From Halobacillus naozhouensis (lineage in GTDB: Bacteria; Bacillota; Bacilli; Bacillales; Halobacillaceae), in assembly GCF_029714185.1 (NCBI RefSeq), contig NZ_CP121671.1:3844001-3908000 (forward strand): 64,000 bases of DNA. The letters are read 5' to 3'. The translations under genes were made by a program, and so were the position numbers. Positions 26,228-34,543 of the stretch are shown piece after piece; position 1 is the stretch's first letter, and the number at the start of each line of letters is the position of its first letter. Under the pieces are notes generated by a model that saw nothing but the letters and a program-made list of their open reading frames with translations, made no database searches and was not told where the DNA came from.

Positions 26228-27754
26228 TCACATGACTTCTTCAGCAAAATCACTGATCGAATAGCCCTTTCGCTGTTTCATCAGCCATCCTTGCTTTTCT
26301 AATTGATTAAACAACCGTTGTATATGCTTCGGCGGCCACTCAGCCAACAGGCCGAACCAGCGGGTTTCATGAAGTTGGAGGCGCCGAAGTTTATTGGTTG
26401 ATTTACCTGCAAGTACTTGAACTAGTGTATGGGCAGGGTGATCTGTACCGTAATAGTGAACTAAATCAAGAACTTGTTGAACAGCTGAGTAGCTTAATTC
26501 ATGACCTTTGATCGTAATAATTATATCTTCCTCCGTGTATTCCGCTTCATCAAGCCGTACTTGCAGCTGATGAAGCAGGTCCACAGCCTTTGCATTCACC
26601 TGGTCATCCATTTGATTTCTCCAGGCTAGTAGTTGTTTGAATAGGACCACATCGCTTAGTTCTACCCTCGAAAGCCATATTAAGAGCGACTCTGAACCTC
26701 TTTGAGGAAGTGTTGAACAGGAGAGCTTATGGTGCATTTCAAGCAAAGGATAAGCGTTGGCGACGGCTGCATCCTCTTGATACCTTTCGATTTGTCTGGC
26801 TACAGAAAGGGCCTCATCTAAAGTATGCTGCACAGGACGAAGCTTCCCTTTCATGTTGATTAACTCTTGAATTTGGTGGGTGAGATCCTTGTTTTGGGCT
26901 GCAATCTCATTGAATTGATGTTCAATCGTTTCAATTCGCTTGCGGGCACGCTCCACATGAAATTCTTCCTGTAACGTAACTTGATCACTATCAAGATGAT
27001 AGTAAACCGTATAATCACAGTGATCACATCGGCAGCCGACAGTCCGTTTAGTGGAATAGAACCCCAATTGCTTATCATGCCTGCACATTTCCATCCTTCC
27101 CGTAAACCACTGCTTTGGAAAAGTTCGAAATGGCCTCATCACAATAGTAACATGGTCTCTCCACATAGCTACATCTTCCGGGTATTTGAGTTGGGAAAGT
27201 AAAGCGGATTGATTCATTTGTTCCACAGCTTCTATTACATCGCGCTTGCTTTGGGTCAATTGTACGAGCGGATGCTTATCGAAGCTGGCAGCTATTTTAG
27301 TTAACCAATAGTCTCTTGAATGCTCTGCAATTTCAGCTACAAACAGGTGGTCTTTAATCACTTCAATCAAATGTTGTTCCAATTTCTCTGATGATAAATG
27401 AGTAATATTTGTGTCGTATAGAAACCGCTTATCGAAAGGCAGACCATCTTCCCCGGTAAGTTCAGTCCAAAGAAATAATTCTGGTCTAATTAAATAAGGG
27501 TTTAACGTATCATCTTTAATAAAAGAAACAGGTAAAACAGTGTTCCCTTCAACTGATAAATAACGCTGCAGCCGATCTAATGGTAATGATCGGTGCTTTA
27601 CTTGATCGGCGATCACTTCATTAATTCGCGACAGCAATCCACGTTCGAACTTATGACCGATAGAGCGTATTTGTTTGTTCATGTTTCCAATAGGAGTAAG
27701 GATAATGTACGGGTAGCGATCGTTCTTGTAAGTCATACTTTCTGGCAGTCCCAT
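26228..27754 (-). CDS. RQC-like winged-helix DNA-binding protein with Cys cluster
   Basis: A 508-residue soluble protein I recognise only in part. The C-terminus (about 425-508) has a winged helix, with the block RWFGLLAEWPPKHIQRLFNQ then LEKQGWLMKQRKGYSIS, resembling the RQC domain of RecQ helicases and the so-called RQC-minor proteins. There is no helicase domain. A Cys/His cluster (Cys224, His226, Cys241, Cys243, Cys246; GCRCDHC) may bind zinc, followed by a coiled coil (about 264-330). The ATG at 27752-27754 follows AGGGGAAATC. It is probably a DNA-binding protein; partner and role are unknown. Confidence 0.6.
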   Translation of the reverse strand: MGLPESMTYKNDRYPYIILTPIGNMNKQIRSIGHKFERGLLSRINEVIADQVKHRSLPLDRLQRYLSVEGNTVLPVSFIKDDTLNPYLIRPELFLWTELTGEDGLPFDKRFLYDTNITHLSSEKLEQHLIEVIKDHLFVAEIAEHSRDYWLTKIAASFDKHPLVQLTQSKRDVIEAVEQMNQSALLSQLKYPEDVAMWRDHVTIVMRPFRTFPKQWFTGRMEMCRHDKQLGFYSTKRTVGCRCDHCDYTVYYHLDSDQVTLQEEFHVERARKRIETIEHQFNEIAAQNKDLTHQIQELINMKGKLRPVQHTLDEALSVARQIERYQEDAAVANAYPLLEMHHKLSCSTLPQRGSESLLIWLSRVELSDVVLFKQLLAWRNQMDDQVNAKAVDLLHQLQVRLDEAEYTEEDIIITIKGHELSYSAVQQVLDLVHYYGTDHPAHTLVQVLAGKSTNKLRRLQLHETRWFGLLAEWPPKHIQRLFNQLEKQGWLMKQRKGYSISDFAEEVM

Positions 27755-27893
27755 AATGATTTCCCCTTTTAGAATTGAAGGATATACTACTATTATAGAA
27801 AAAGTATGTAAACTTACCAATAATTATTGTAATTTTGGGCTTATTCTTGCATCTTCCTTACTTTTATCACCCGAAAATGATGTAAGTTTTTAA

Positions 27894-28595
27894 TTATACG
27901 GACAGAATTTCGACAGGATAATCCAGAAACAGACCAGATTCAATCACTCCAGGCAAGGCACTGATCTCCCTTTCCATATTTGAGGTAATCTCCTCAAATT
28001 TAACATCTAACAAAACGTTTCCTGCTTCCGTTATAACAGGGCCGTCCTTTGATGCCGCCATCCGCAAACTTACGGCTTCAGTACTAAAGGCTTCATACAG
28101 TTTCGTTTCGACGAGATGAATCGCCCGAGGATCAATTTCAATGGGTACGGCAAAGGCAGCCCCGAGTTTCGATACAAATTTACTTTCATCTACGAGAATA
28201 TACGTTTTCTGCGCACTGGCCATGACAAGCTTTTCAGCAAACAATGCACCTCCGCGCCCCTTAATAAGCCTTTTCGTGCCATCGACTTCATCTGCTCCAT
28301 CAAATCCCCAATCAGGCCTCGCTGCAGTTAAAGCCGTTACAGGAAGTCCGAGAACTGTACAATTAAGAGCCGCTTCTTTAGAGGTAGGAATCGTCTGAAC
28401 GTTCATCCGCTCCTTTTTCACTCGCTCAGCGATTGCTTGTAAAGCTAGAAAAGCTGTAGAGCCTGATCCCACACCTATCACATCTCCATCTTTTACAAAA
28501 TCACTCACTTGTTCAGCTACCTGCATTTTGTCCGATTGATTTGAAATTTCTCCAGACCAATTCAGGATGTTAGCTAATGAATTATTCCACGTCAT
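27894..28595 (-). CDS. rpiA: Ribose-5-phosphate isomerase A
   Basis: A 233-residue enzyme that interconverts ribose 5-phosphate and ribulose 5-phosphate in the pentose phosphate pathway. The signature segments are GDVIGVGSGSTAFLALQAI, PTSKEAA, WGFDGADEVDG with catalytic Asp, and KGRGGAL with catalytic Lys. I chose ATG 28593-28595, 5 nt after GAGGTGATC. The frame stays open upstream to 28727 without another ribosome site, so that part is not translated as RpiA. It is monocistronic. Confidence 0.92.
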   Translation of the reverse strand: MTWNNSLANILNWSGEISNQSDKMQVAEQVSDFVKDGDVIGVGSGSTAFLALQAIAERVKKERMNVQTIPTSKEAALNCTVLGLPVTALTAARPDWGFDGADEVDGTKRLIKGRGGALFAEKLVMASAQKTYILVDESKFVSKLGAAFAVPIEIDPRAIHLVETKLYEAFSTEAVSLRMAASKDGPVITEAGNVLLDVKFEEITSNMEREISALPGVIESGLFLDYPVEILSV

Positions 28596-28632
28596 TTCGA
28601 TCACCTCGTCTACCTTGTTATTCCCTAAATCC

Positions 28633-28773
28633 TTATAAAAAAACAGGCTCAACCTCTTCAAGTGAATGGATTTCATAATTCTCAGCCATTGCACGGCGAG
28701 GGGTTTGGTAAGTAGTAAAGGAAGCACCTTCCAAGTTTAGGTAAGTAGAAAATTTGAAATAACTGTTACTAAT
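28633..28773 (-). other. Possible remnant of a decayed reading frame
   Basis: Upstream of rpiA, a minus-strand frame stays open over 47 codons with no start codon near its beginning. It encodes natural-looking sequence such as NLEGASFTTYQTPRRAMAEN and YEIHSLEEVEPVFL before a TAA. I could not link it to a known family. It may be the end of a lost gene; chance is a real alternative. Confidence 0.2.
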
Positions 28774-29132
28774 TTAAAGGTCAGGATTGTTGAATAACGG
28801 TACAAGCGATTTCAGCCCATTGATGGATGAGTATATCCGTTGAAGCAATTATTCCCTAGCCTTTTACAACTCCGATTTTTATTAAGATGGTTCCGTTGCT
28901 CTCATTAACGAAATGGGGGGGAAAGCGAGTGGTTTCCCGCTCCCATTCTTAAAAATACGGAACCTTACTCAGGTTCAACAAACGGGGCGATTGTGGAGCA
29001 ACACGAATAGAATAGTGATCTATCAGTCTTTATTTTTTTAAAAGAGCGATTATGAAATTGACTCATGTATCAGGCAATGAATGAATACCTTAAACATAAT
29101 ATAAAAGAAAACTTCATGAGGAGGGGGATCTC
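28774..29132. other. Intergenic stretch without a recognised gene
   Basis: About 360 bases between the rpiA upstream region and a tiny membrane-protein ORF. No ORF with a ribosome site, no riboswitch motif. A small inverted repeat GGAACC-TTACTCA-GGTTC is near 28970. Confidence 0.4.
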
Positions 29133-29210
29133 ATGAGAAACGCCTACATCAAATTCGCTGTATTTTGTCTTTTTTTATTAATGGCCCTTCTTTATGTGAT
29201 CATAAGGTAA
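29133..29210 (+). CDS. Tiny single-pass membrane protein
   Basis: A 25-codon ORF, MRNAYIKFAVFCLFLLMALL then YVIIR, preceded by a very strong ribosome site GAGGAGGGGGATCTC. Nearly the whole length is one hydrophobic helix with positive ends. It is followed at once by a hairpin. It is divergent to nothing and convergent with liaR. The translation signal and terminator support a real small protein. Function unknown. Confidence 0.6.
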   Translation: MRNAYIKFAVFCLFLLMALLYVIIR

Positions 29211-29240
29211 TAGCCCCACCCGCTGGTGAGGCTATTATTC
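29206..29240. terminator. Bidirectional terminator between small ORF and liaR
   Basis: Stem TAATAGCCCCACC / GGTGAGGCTATTA (one mismatch), overlapping the stop regions of both convergent genes. Confidence 0.75.
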
Positions 29241-29867
29241 TGCAAGGTTATGTTTAAAGGCATAAATGACCGCCTGTGTACGGTCCTGTACCCCGAGCTT
29301 ACCTAAAATATTACTGACGTGTACTTTTACCGTTTTTAATGCGATAAACAACTGCTCAGAAATTTCCTGGTTCGTTTTTCCTTCGGTCATAAGCAGCAGG
29401 ATCTCCATCTCTCTCGATGTTAACTGTTCATGAAGGTCTGTAGTCTGTGGTGTTCGCATTTTAGTCATAATCTTCCCGGTAACCTCTGGTTCAAGAATGG
29501 ACTGCCCGCCATAAGTTGCACGAATGGCATCAGCAATTTCGCCCGCCTTAGACGTTTTCAGCATATAACTCGTAGCTCCGGCTTCAAGAGCAGGATAAAC
29601 TTTCTCATCATCGAGAAAGCTCGTGACGATAATAATTTTAGCTTCCGGCCATTGATGGATGATTTTTTTCGTTGCTTCGATACCGTCCATTTCTTCCATG
29701 ACAAGATCCATCAAAATAATATCTGGCCGCTGCGCTAAGGCGAGGTCAACAGCCTCTTTTCCATCATTTGCTTCAGCGACTACCTCGATATCTGACTGTG
29801 CTGATAAATAAGCGGAAACACCGATACGGACCATTTCATGATCATCAGCAAATAATACGGTAATCAA
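29235..29867 (-). CDS. liaR: Cell-envelope stress response regulator LiaR
   Basis: A 210-residue NarL/FixJ-type regulator. Its receiver domain has phospho-acceptor Asp54 (IILMDLVMEEMDG) and its C-terminal LuxR-type HTH has LTSREMEILLLMTEGKTNQE (about 146-165). It starts at a TTG (29865-29867), after GGAGGAGAACCATC, and overlaps the liaS stop. It is activated by LiaS when lipid II cycle antibiotics or envelope damage occur, and turns on liaIH. It is the last gene of the liaFSR group. Confidence 0.92.
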   Translation of the reverse strand: MITVLFADDHEMVRIGVSAYLSAQSDIEVVAEANDGKEAVDLALAQRPDIILMDLVMEEMDGIEATKKIIHQWPEAKIIIVTSFLDDEKVYPALEAGATSYMLKTSKAGEIADAIRATYGGQSILEPEVTGKIMTKMRTPQTTDLHEQLTSREMEILLLMTEGKTNQEISEQLFIALKTVKVHVSNILGKLGVQDRTQAVIYAFKHNLAE

Positions 29868-30904
29868 GATGGTTCTCCTCCTTTTACAACATGAGGTACT
29901 TTCACTTCAAGCCTTGTTCCTTGTTCAGACAAGCTGACAACCTTTAACATACCGCCAACTTCCAGAGCCCGCTCTTGCATATTTTGCAGCCCATATGAGC
30001 TTGTTTTTGCCTCTTCGACGTCAAATCCTATACCATCATCTACTATTCTTAAAATAATATGATCATCTCTTTCAATCAGCATCACTGTCAGCGTATTAGC
30101 TTTAGCATGCCGAAGTGTATTGGACACGGCCTCTTGCAATATCCGAAATAGCTGGTCTTCGATTCCTTTTTCAAGTGACAATGGTTCCACGGTCCAATCA
30201 ATGTTCATCGGCACCTTTTGAGTCAGTTCATGTAAGAGTTCATTACACCCTTCAGCCAGTGACTTATCCTTAAGGGCCACTGGCCGCAAGTGGAGCAGCA
30301 ATGCTCTCATCTCGAGCTGTGACTGATGAATCATTTTCTCCACCATAGCCATCTGTTTATCCCTCGACTCCTTGGCTGTTGTCTTGTTTTCATTAATTGC
30401 TGACATCATCATGGAAGCCGCAAATAACTGTTGGCTTACGGAATCATGAAGCTCACGTGCTAAGCGGTTCCTTTCCTGCAAAACAACCTCTTGCAGACTT
30501 TTCTCCCGCTCTTTAGCACGTTCAGAAGCTAAACGCTGGGCCGTTTCTGTCTGTTTCTTAAATCGAGCTTCTATTTGTTTCATTTTCTCTTCAATCTTCT
30601 GCAGATCTCCACGATCCACGTCATCGTACAGCACAGGATTCCCTTTGCCGATTTCATCTAGTTGATGTTCCACATAGTGAAACTTCCTCTTTAATACATA
30701 GCCCTGAGCAATTCCTATGCCTAATCCCCCAGTGACTGACAACGCTAGTGCAAGGAGAATATACGGTAAATCCAGCACTTCCCTTGCCCATAAATCTGAC
30801 CAATCCTGGAGCGGAAAGGCCGAAAAGGTAAATACCAGGATAACCAGGGCAAAGAAAACAAATGATAGAAGACCGATGAGAACCTGCTTCTGCCATACGT
30901 TCAT
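29864..30904 (-). CDS. liaS: Envelope-stress sensor histidine kinase LiaS
   Basis: A 346-residue kinase of the intramembrane-sensing class. Two transmembrane helices (about 9-30 and 47-68) flank a very short outer loop. The HisKA_3 domain carries phospho-accepting His153 in ARELHDSVSQQLF. The HATPase domain has LQEAVSNTLRHAKAN and VDDGIGFD. It overlaps liaF upstream by 4 nt and liaR downstream by 4 nt, showing tight coupling. In relatives LiaF holds LiaS inactive until envelope stress. Confidence 0.93.
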   Translation of the reverse strand: MNVWQKQVLIGLLSFVFFALVILVFTFSAFPLQDWSDLWAREVLDLPYILLALALSVTGGLGIGIAQGYVLKRKFHYVEHQLDEIGKGNPVLYDDVDRGDLQKIEEKMKQIEARFKKQTETAQRLASERAKEREKSLQEVVLQERNRLARELHDSVSQQLFAASMMMSAINENKTTAKESRDKQMAMVEKMIHQSQLEMRALLLHLRPVALKDKSLAEGCNELLHELTQKVPMNIDWTVEPLSLEKGIEDQLFRILQEAVSNTLRHAKANTLTVMLIERDDHIILRIVDDGIGFDVEEAKTSSYGLQNMQERALEVGGMLKVVSLSEQGTRLEVKVPHVVKGGEPS

Positions 30905-31623
30905 ATCCGCTTCACCTCGATGTCGCCCGACACAATCGAGGTAATAATTTTAACCCGAGGCTTATTTGTAACATACTCAGGTGTGCGGTATGAGACCTGC
31001 TGATTAAATAACTTCGTTTTACGATATTGAAAAATAGCAGCCCGGCCAAGGATCGCACTATGATGTACGGCTACTTCCACTTCATAAGGGACATATATTT
31101 GCACATTTCCAACTAAATGGCGTATTGAAATGACCGCCTCATCTTCAGGGAAAACGGCATGACTAAGGTCAATAATACGATCACCAAACCCGCCATGGAC
31201 ATTAATATCCTGCCATTTATAAGAGGTCCTGGCCGTGGTTTGGTCACCGAATAACTTTTGCTTCACAAGAGGCTCAGTTCCCTCGTCAAAAGGAACATCA
31301 TCCGATTGTATATCCAGGTGAATCCGTTCTGGTTCTTTTTTTGTCCGAAAGTAGTGGCGTACGAAAAGAATGATGACGACAATGATTAGAAAGCGAACAG
31401 CTATCATGTTTAAAATCGTCAGCGTCAGACTGATTATGCCGATCCAAAATATAATCTTCCCCCACACTTTTCGGTACTTTTTCCAACCGATATAGATAAA
31501 CAAACCTGAAAAAAGCACAGAAAAGATCAGACCGCCGTTAAAAAAAGTGATCTCAAGAAACAAGAGAATTACCCCTATGATTAAAATGGTGTTAATGGTA
31601 CTTGTCGACATATGTTTAAACAT
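30901..31623 (-). CDS. liaF: LiaF, membrane inhibitor of LiaRS
   Basis: A 240-residue membrane protein. About four hydrophobic helices occur in the first 95 residues (SGLFIYIGWKKYRKVWGKII marks the family), followed by a soluble beta-helix-like domain with HGGFGDRIIDLS, AVISIRHLVGNVQIYVPYEV and IITSIVSGDIEV. In B. subtilis LiaF represses LiaRS signalling. I chose ATG 31621-31623, 8 nt after GGAGG. It is the first gene of the liaFSR unit and follows a terminator after liaH. Confidence 0.92.
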   Translation of the reverse strand: MFKHMSTSTINTILIIGVILLFLEITFFNGGLIFSVLFSGLFIYIGWKKYRKVWGKIIFWIGIISLTLTILNMIAVRFLIIVVIILFVRHYFRTKKEPERIHLDIQSDDVPFDEGTEPLVKQKLFGDQTTARTSYKWQDINVHGGFGDRIIDLSHAVFPEDEAVISIRHLVGNVQIYVPYEVEVAVHHSAILGRAAIFQYRKTKLFNQQVSYRTPEYVTNKPRVKIITSIVSGDIEVKRI

Positions 31624-31680
31624 AAAGGTAACCTCCTTCTTACGTGTGAGCAAATTTTTGTAGTATGCCATCTATAGCAC

Positions 31681-31710
31681 CAAAAAGACGCAGTGCTCTG
31701 CGCCTTTAAT
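31681..31710 (-). terminator. Terminator between liaH and liaF
   Basis: Stem AAAGGCGCAG / CTGCGTCTTT (one G-U, minus strand) with TTTTT tail, 17 nt after the liaH stop. Most liaIH transcripts would end here, with read-through giving basal liaFSR expression, as known for the B. subtilis lia operon. Confidence 0.75.
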
Positions 31711-31723
31711 GATACCATGATTC

Positions 31724-32365
31724 TTACTGTACCGTAACGTCCTCTGTACTCTTCATATCTTTTTCAAGCTGCGCAATCTTACTGTCAAACGTGTTACGGT
31801 AATAGGCACTATTGACTTTGTACTCTAAATCTTCAATATAACGATCCATTTCGGAGAACCTTGCATACGGCTTGTCCGCTGTATCTTCCAGTACCTGGTT
31901 CATACGGTGATGAGCGCGGGCAATGTTTTCACGCCCCATCAGCTCCATCCGCTTCACATGCATGTCCTTTAGCTTGTGCTTCATTTCTTCATATTTCTGT
32001 TCAAGTGTTTCAAGCTGCTTGACCGCTTCTTCATAAGAAGACTTCAGTCGCTCAGCCCTTTCTTCATAGGCTTCACGTTCCTTCACTGCAAACTCGTACA
32101 TCACGTCTTCTCCAGCATTTTGAGCTACTTCCGCTTGGTGTTTACGCTTGTCCACCATTTCTTCTGCCCTATGCTGTTCACGAGCAAACTCGTCCTTCAA
32201 ACGATATTGACGTTCAACTAGCTTGCGAACTTTTTCCGTTTCCTTTTCACTTTCACGTAAGTATTGATTCAACATCGCAATCGGATTCTTCTGTTCTTTT
32301 TGATCCAGAGCATCATGCAAATCAGCTGTAATCGTATCTTTTAAACGTGTAAATAAATTAGCCAT
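31724..32365 (-). CDS. liaH: LiaH, PspA/IM30 phage-shock family protein
   Basis: A 213-residue, highly charged coiled-coil protein of the PspA/IM30 family. It begins MANLFTRLKDTITADLHDAL and shows long heptad helices (EKVRKLVERQYRLKDEFARE, later EERAERLKSSYEEAVKQLE). Such proteins form large rings that bind and protect stressed membranes. I chose ATG 32363-32365 after AGGAGAG. It follows liaI, which in B. subtilis recruits LiaH to the membrane. Confidence 0.92.
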   Translation of the reverse strand: MANLFTRLKDTITADLHDALDQKEQKNPIAMLNQYLRESEKETEKVRKLVERQYRLKDEFAREQHRAEEMVDKRKHQAEVAQNAGEDVMYEFAVKEREAYEERAERLKSSYEEAVKQLETLEQKYEEMKHKLKDMHVKRMELMGRENIARAHHRMNQVLEDTADKPYARFSEMDRYIEDLEYKVNSAYYRNTFDSKIAQLEKDMKSTEDVTVQ

Positions 32366-32393
32366 CTTTAGTCTCTCCTTTTTAATCATAAGA

Positions 32394-32747
32394 TTATTTG
32401 TTTAACTCTGCCCACTGTCTTTCAAAGTTCGTAAACGGGTCAGAAGTACTGCTTGATTCTATGACTGTATCGTCCTTACGCTTTGTCATTTTCTTGTAAA
32501 TAACGTAAAGAACATAAGCAGCAGCTAGTCCAATAACGGCAAAGATATTGGAAACAGCTATGCTCAGGATCACTAATCCAAGCGCAATCCAGGCAATTTT
32601 GCCGAATGTTGAGTCAGACTTCATGAATTGCTTGAACACAACATACAGAAGCCAGACACTGACCCCTAATAGAACCATTGGACCAAGATTAGCCAGCAGA
32701 ATGCCTAGCGCCACCAGTCCTGCAATAAACAGCAAAAACTTTTTCAT
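32394..32747 (-). CDS. liaI: LiaI, small membrane anchor for LiaH
   Basis: A 117-residue membrane protein, MKKFLLFIAGLVALGILLAN, with two to four hydrophobic segments in the first 85 residues and a charged cytoplasmic C-terminus. LiaI recruits LiaH to the membrane during envelope stress. I chose ATG 32745-32747, 8 nt after GGAGGG. It leads the liaIH unit, which should be driven by phosphorylated LiaR. liaG of B. subtilis is absent here. Confidence 0.88.
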   Translation of the reverse strand: MKKFLLFIAGLVALGILLANLGPMVLLGVSVWLLYVVFKQFMKSDSTFGKIAWIALGLVILSIAVSNIFAVIGLAAAYVLYVIYKKMTKRKDDTVIESSSTSDPFTNFERQWAELNK

Positions 32748-32832
32748 CGGTATTTCCCTCCTCGCTGATTTCTTATCTTCATGATACGAGGAATCGCTTC
32801 TCACCGTAATGAGCCAGGGATATATTTTCGAA

Positions 32833-32848
32833 TAGGACCAGAGGCGTA
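32833..32848 (-). promoter_or_regulatory. Candidate LiaR-box upstream of liaI
   Basis: On the minus strand TACGCCTCTGGTCCTA, a weak imperfect dyad about 90 nt upstream of the liaI start, similar in style to reported LiaR/VraR boxes. Proposed from position and shape only. Confidence 0.35.
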
Positions 32849-32936
32849 TATGTTTCTAATTTCATTACATGAATGAGAAAGCATACGATAAGAATACACT
32901 TGTAAGATTACTTTTTTATGAGGAGTGATGGAGTTT

Positions 32937-33062
32937 ATGAGTAAACGATCAAAGTCTAAACGTACGATTCAAAAAGGAAAAGATGCTGTTCAACCAGCCA
33001 CAGGAGAAGAGAGAATCACTATATCAAAATCGGGCAGGGAATTAAGTGACAAAAAAGAGTAG
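32937..33062 (+). CDS. Small basic protein of unknown function
   Basis: A 41-codon ORF, MSKRSKSKRTIQKGKDAVQP then ATGEERITISKSGRELSDKK E. It is Lys/Arg/Ser-rich in the N-terminal half. Upstream are GAGGAGTGATGGAG sequences giving a usable ribosome site, and a terminator lies 36 nt downstream. It is divergent from the liaIH operon. I do not recognise the family. Confidence 0.55.
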   Translation: MSKRSKSKRTIQKGKDAVQPATGEERITISKSGRELSDKKE

Positions 33063-33097
33063 GATTTTTGAACGAGGTTCGGAATAGACAGCAGTAC

Positions 33098-33134
33098 AAA
33101 AACCTGAGCTCCGCATAAAAGCTCGGGTTTTTAA
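33098..33134 (+). terminator. Terminator of the small basic-protein gene
   Basis: Stem AAAAACCTGAGCT / AGCTCGGGTTTTT (one G-U) with T run on the plus strand. Confidence 0.85.
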
Positions 33135-33223
33135 TTACCTTCCGGGCCATTATCCGAGATATCCTCGAACAAAGAAGGTGTATTCTGTCCCATTAATGCC
33201 CGAAATTAACTTTAAAATGGGAA

Positions 33224-33254
33224 AAGCCTGAATCCATGGAGTGGATTCAGGCTT
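33224..33254 (-). terminator. Terminator of the Xaa-Pro peptidase gene
   Basis: Perfect 13-bp stem (33224-33236 with 33242-33254), 5-nt loop, 6 nt after the stop on the minus strand. Confidence 0.8.
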
Positions 33255-33260
33255 ACATAA

Positions 33261-34361
33261 CTATTCGATAATACGAAGGTCCTTTGGAGTTTTTGTTAAT
33301 GTTTCATAACCGTTGGCCGTAACCAGGACATCATCCTCTAAGCGGACTCCCCCGATTGCTGGATCGTAAATCCCAGGTTCAATTGTATAAGTCATCCCCT
33401 CTTTTAACACTCCATCATTCAAATGGCTCATGGAAGGAAATTCATGAACGTTGATACCCAGGCCGTGTCCAATCCGGTGTGGGAAAAGATCACCATATCC
33501 GGCTTCTGTAATAATATCTCTTGCAGTTTGGTCTAGATCCCCGATTCGAGTTCCTGGTTTGCTGATAGAAAGAGAAGCTTCAAGTGCCTCTTTCACTTTT
33601 TCATAAATAGCCCTCTTTTCGTCGGAAACAGACTTATACGCAAAGGTTCGAGTAATATCTGATGTATACCCTTTCCAGACGACACCTAGATCAAATAACA
33701 CGAAATCTCCTGCTTTTAGACGGCGGTTACCAGGATTCCCATGAGGCTGACCGGACTTCTCACCGAATAAAACCATGGTGGAGAAAGACATTTCAGCAAC
33801 ACCCTTCTTCTTGAGTTCATACTCAATCGTTGCAAGAACTTCCATTTCAGTAATGTCTTCCTCAAGGGATTCAGTTCCAACCTTGACTCCGTAGTCAGCA
33901 AGTTCAGCAGCTTCACGCATAATGCTGATTTCTTGCTCATCCTTTACTAAACGCATCTCGTTGAGCTGTCCTTCCACATCAACTACCGACAAGTCATCAA
34001 ACAGAGATAGCAGCGATTCACTGCGTCCATAAGAAAGAACTTGTTTCTCAAATCCAACTGTCTTCACCCGAGAAATCCCATTCTGTTTCATCTTATCTGC
34101 CATCATCATCCAAGGATCCTCATGATCCGCATAACCAATTACCTCGTGCGTCCAGCCTGCATCACGAATTTGGCCCGCTTCCATGCCAGGAAGCACAACG
34201 ATCGGATCCGCTTCTGCGAAAACTAGCAGTCCTAACAAACGTTCATGCGGGTCTGTGTGAAAGCCCGTCAGATAGAAGACGTTCTCCGTAGAATTTAAAA
34301 ACGCCATATCAATCTGATTCTCTTTTAAGTAATTCGAAAAATTATCCAATCTATGTTCCAT
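33261..34361 (-). CDS. pepQ: Xaa-Pro dipeptidase/aminopeptidase (M24B)
   Basis: A 366-residue metallopeptidase that splits Xaa-Pro bonds. The N-terminal creatinase-like domain spans about 1-130, and the C-terminal pita-bread domain has five metal ligands: Asp224, Asp235 (GYTSDITRTF), His299 (HRIGHGLG), Glu328 (TIEPGIY) and Glu342 (VRLEDDVL). All are present, so it should be active, in the cytoplasm. It resembles B. subtilis YkvY. It is monocistronic, flanked by hairpins on both sides. Symbol by family. Confidence 0.88.
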   Translation of the reverse strand: MEHRLDNFSNYLKENQIDMAFLNSTENVFYLTGFHTDPHERLLGLLVFAEADPIVVLPGMEAGQIRDAGWTHEVIGYADHEDPWMMMADKMKQNGISRVKTVGFEKQVLSYGRSESLLSLFDDLSVVDVEGQLNEMRLVKDEQEISIMREAAELADYGVKVGTESLEEDITEMEVLATIEYELKKKGVAEMSFSTMVLFGEKSGQPHGNPGNRRLKAGDFVLFDLGVVWKGYTSDITRTFAYKSVSDEKRAIYEKVKEALEASLSISKPGTRIGDLDQTARDIITEAGYGDLFPHRIGHGLGINVHEFPSMSHLNDGVLKEGMTYTIEPGIYDPAIGGVRLEDDVLVTANGYETLTKTPKDLRIIE

Positions 34362-34457
34362 AAGATCATCCCTTCTCTAATTACATTACCTCCTCCATCA
34401 TATCTCAAAAAAGCACGCACTCCAAATATAGCAGAAACCCCCGCATACCAATTATTA

Positions 34458-34496
34458 CCACCTCAGGTCATCCATAATATGGATGACCTGAGGTGG
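34458..34496. repeat. Dispersed palindrome copy 2
   Basis: Perfect 18-nt arms (34458-34475 with 34479-34496) around a 3-nt loop. The arm CCACCTCAGGTCATCCAT is nearly identical to copy 1 at 8322-8370. It is followed by a T run on the plus strand. Unlike copy 1 it sits between two same-direction genes that already have their own terminators. Confidence 0.75.
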
Positions 34497-34510
34497 GTTT
34501 TTATTCCAAT

Positions 34511-34540
34511 AAAAAACGAGCATATTCCATGCTCGTTTTT
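34511..34540 (-). terminator. Terminator of the lipoprotein gene
   Basis: Perfect stem AAAAACGAGCAT / ATGCTCGTTTTT with 4-nt loop, just after the stop, T run on the minus strand. Confidence 0.85.
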
Positions 34541-34543
34541 CTT

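Noticed and set aside
34458..34496. Transposon end or CRISPR-type repeat
   Set aside because: Only two copies in the window, no spacers, no transposase and no visible target duplication; kept as a dispersed palindrome instead.
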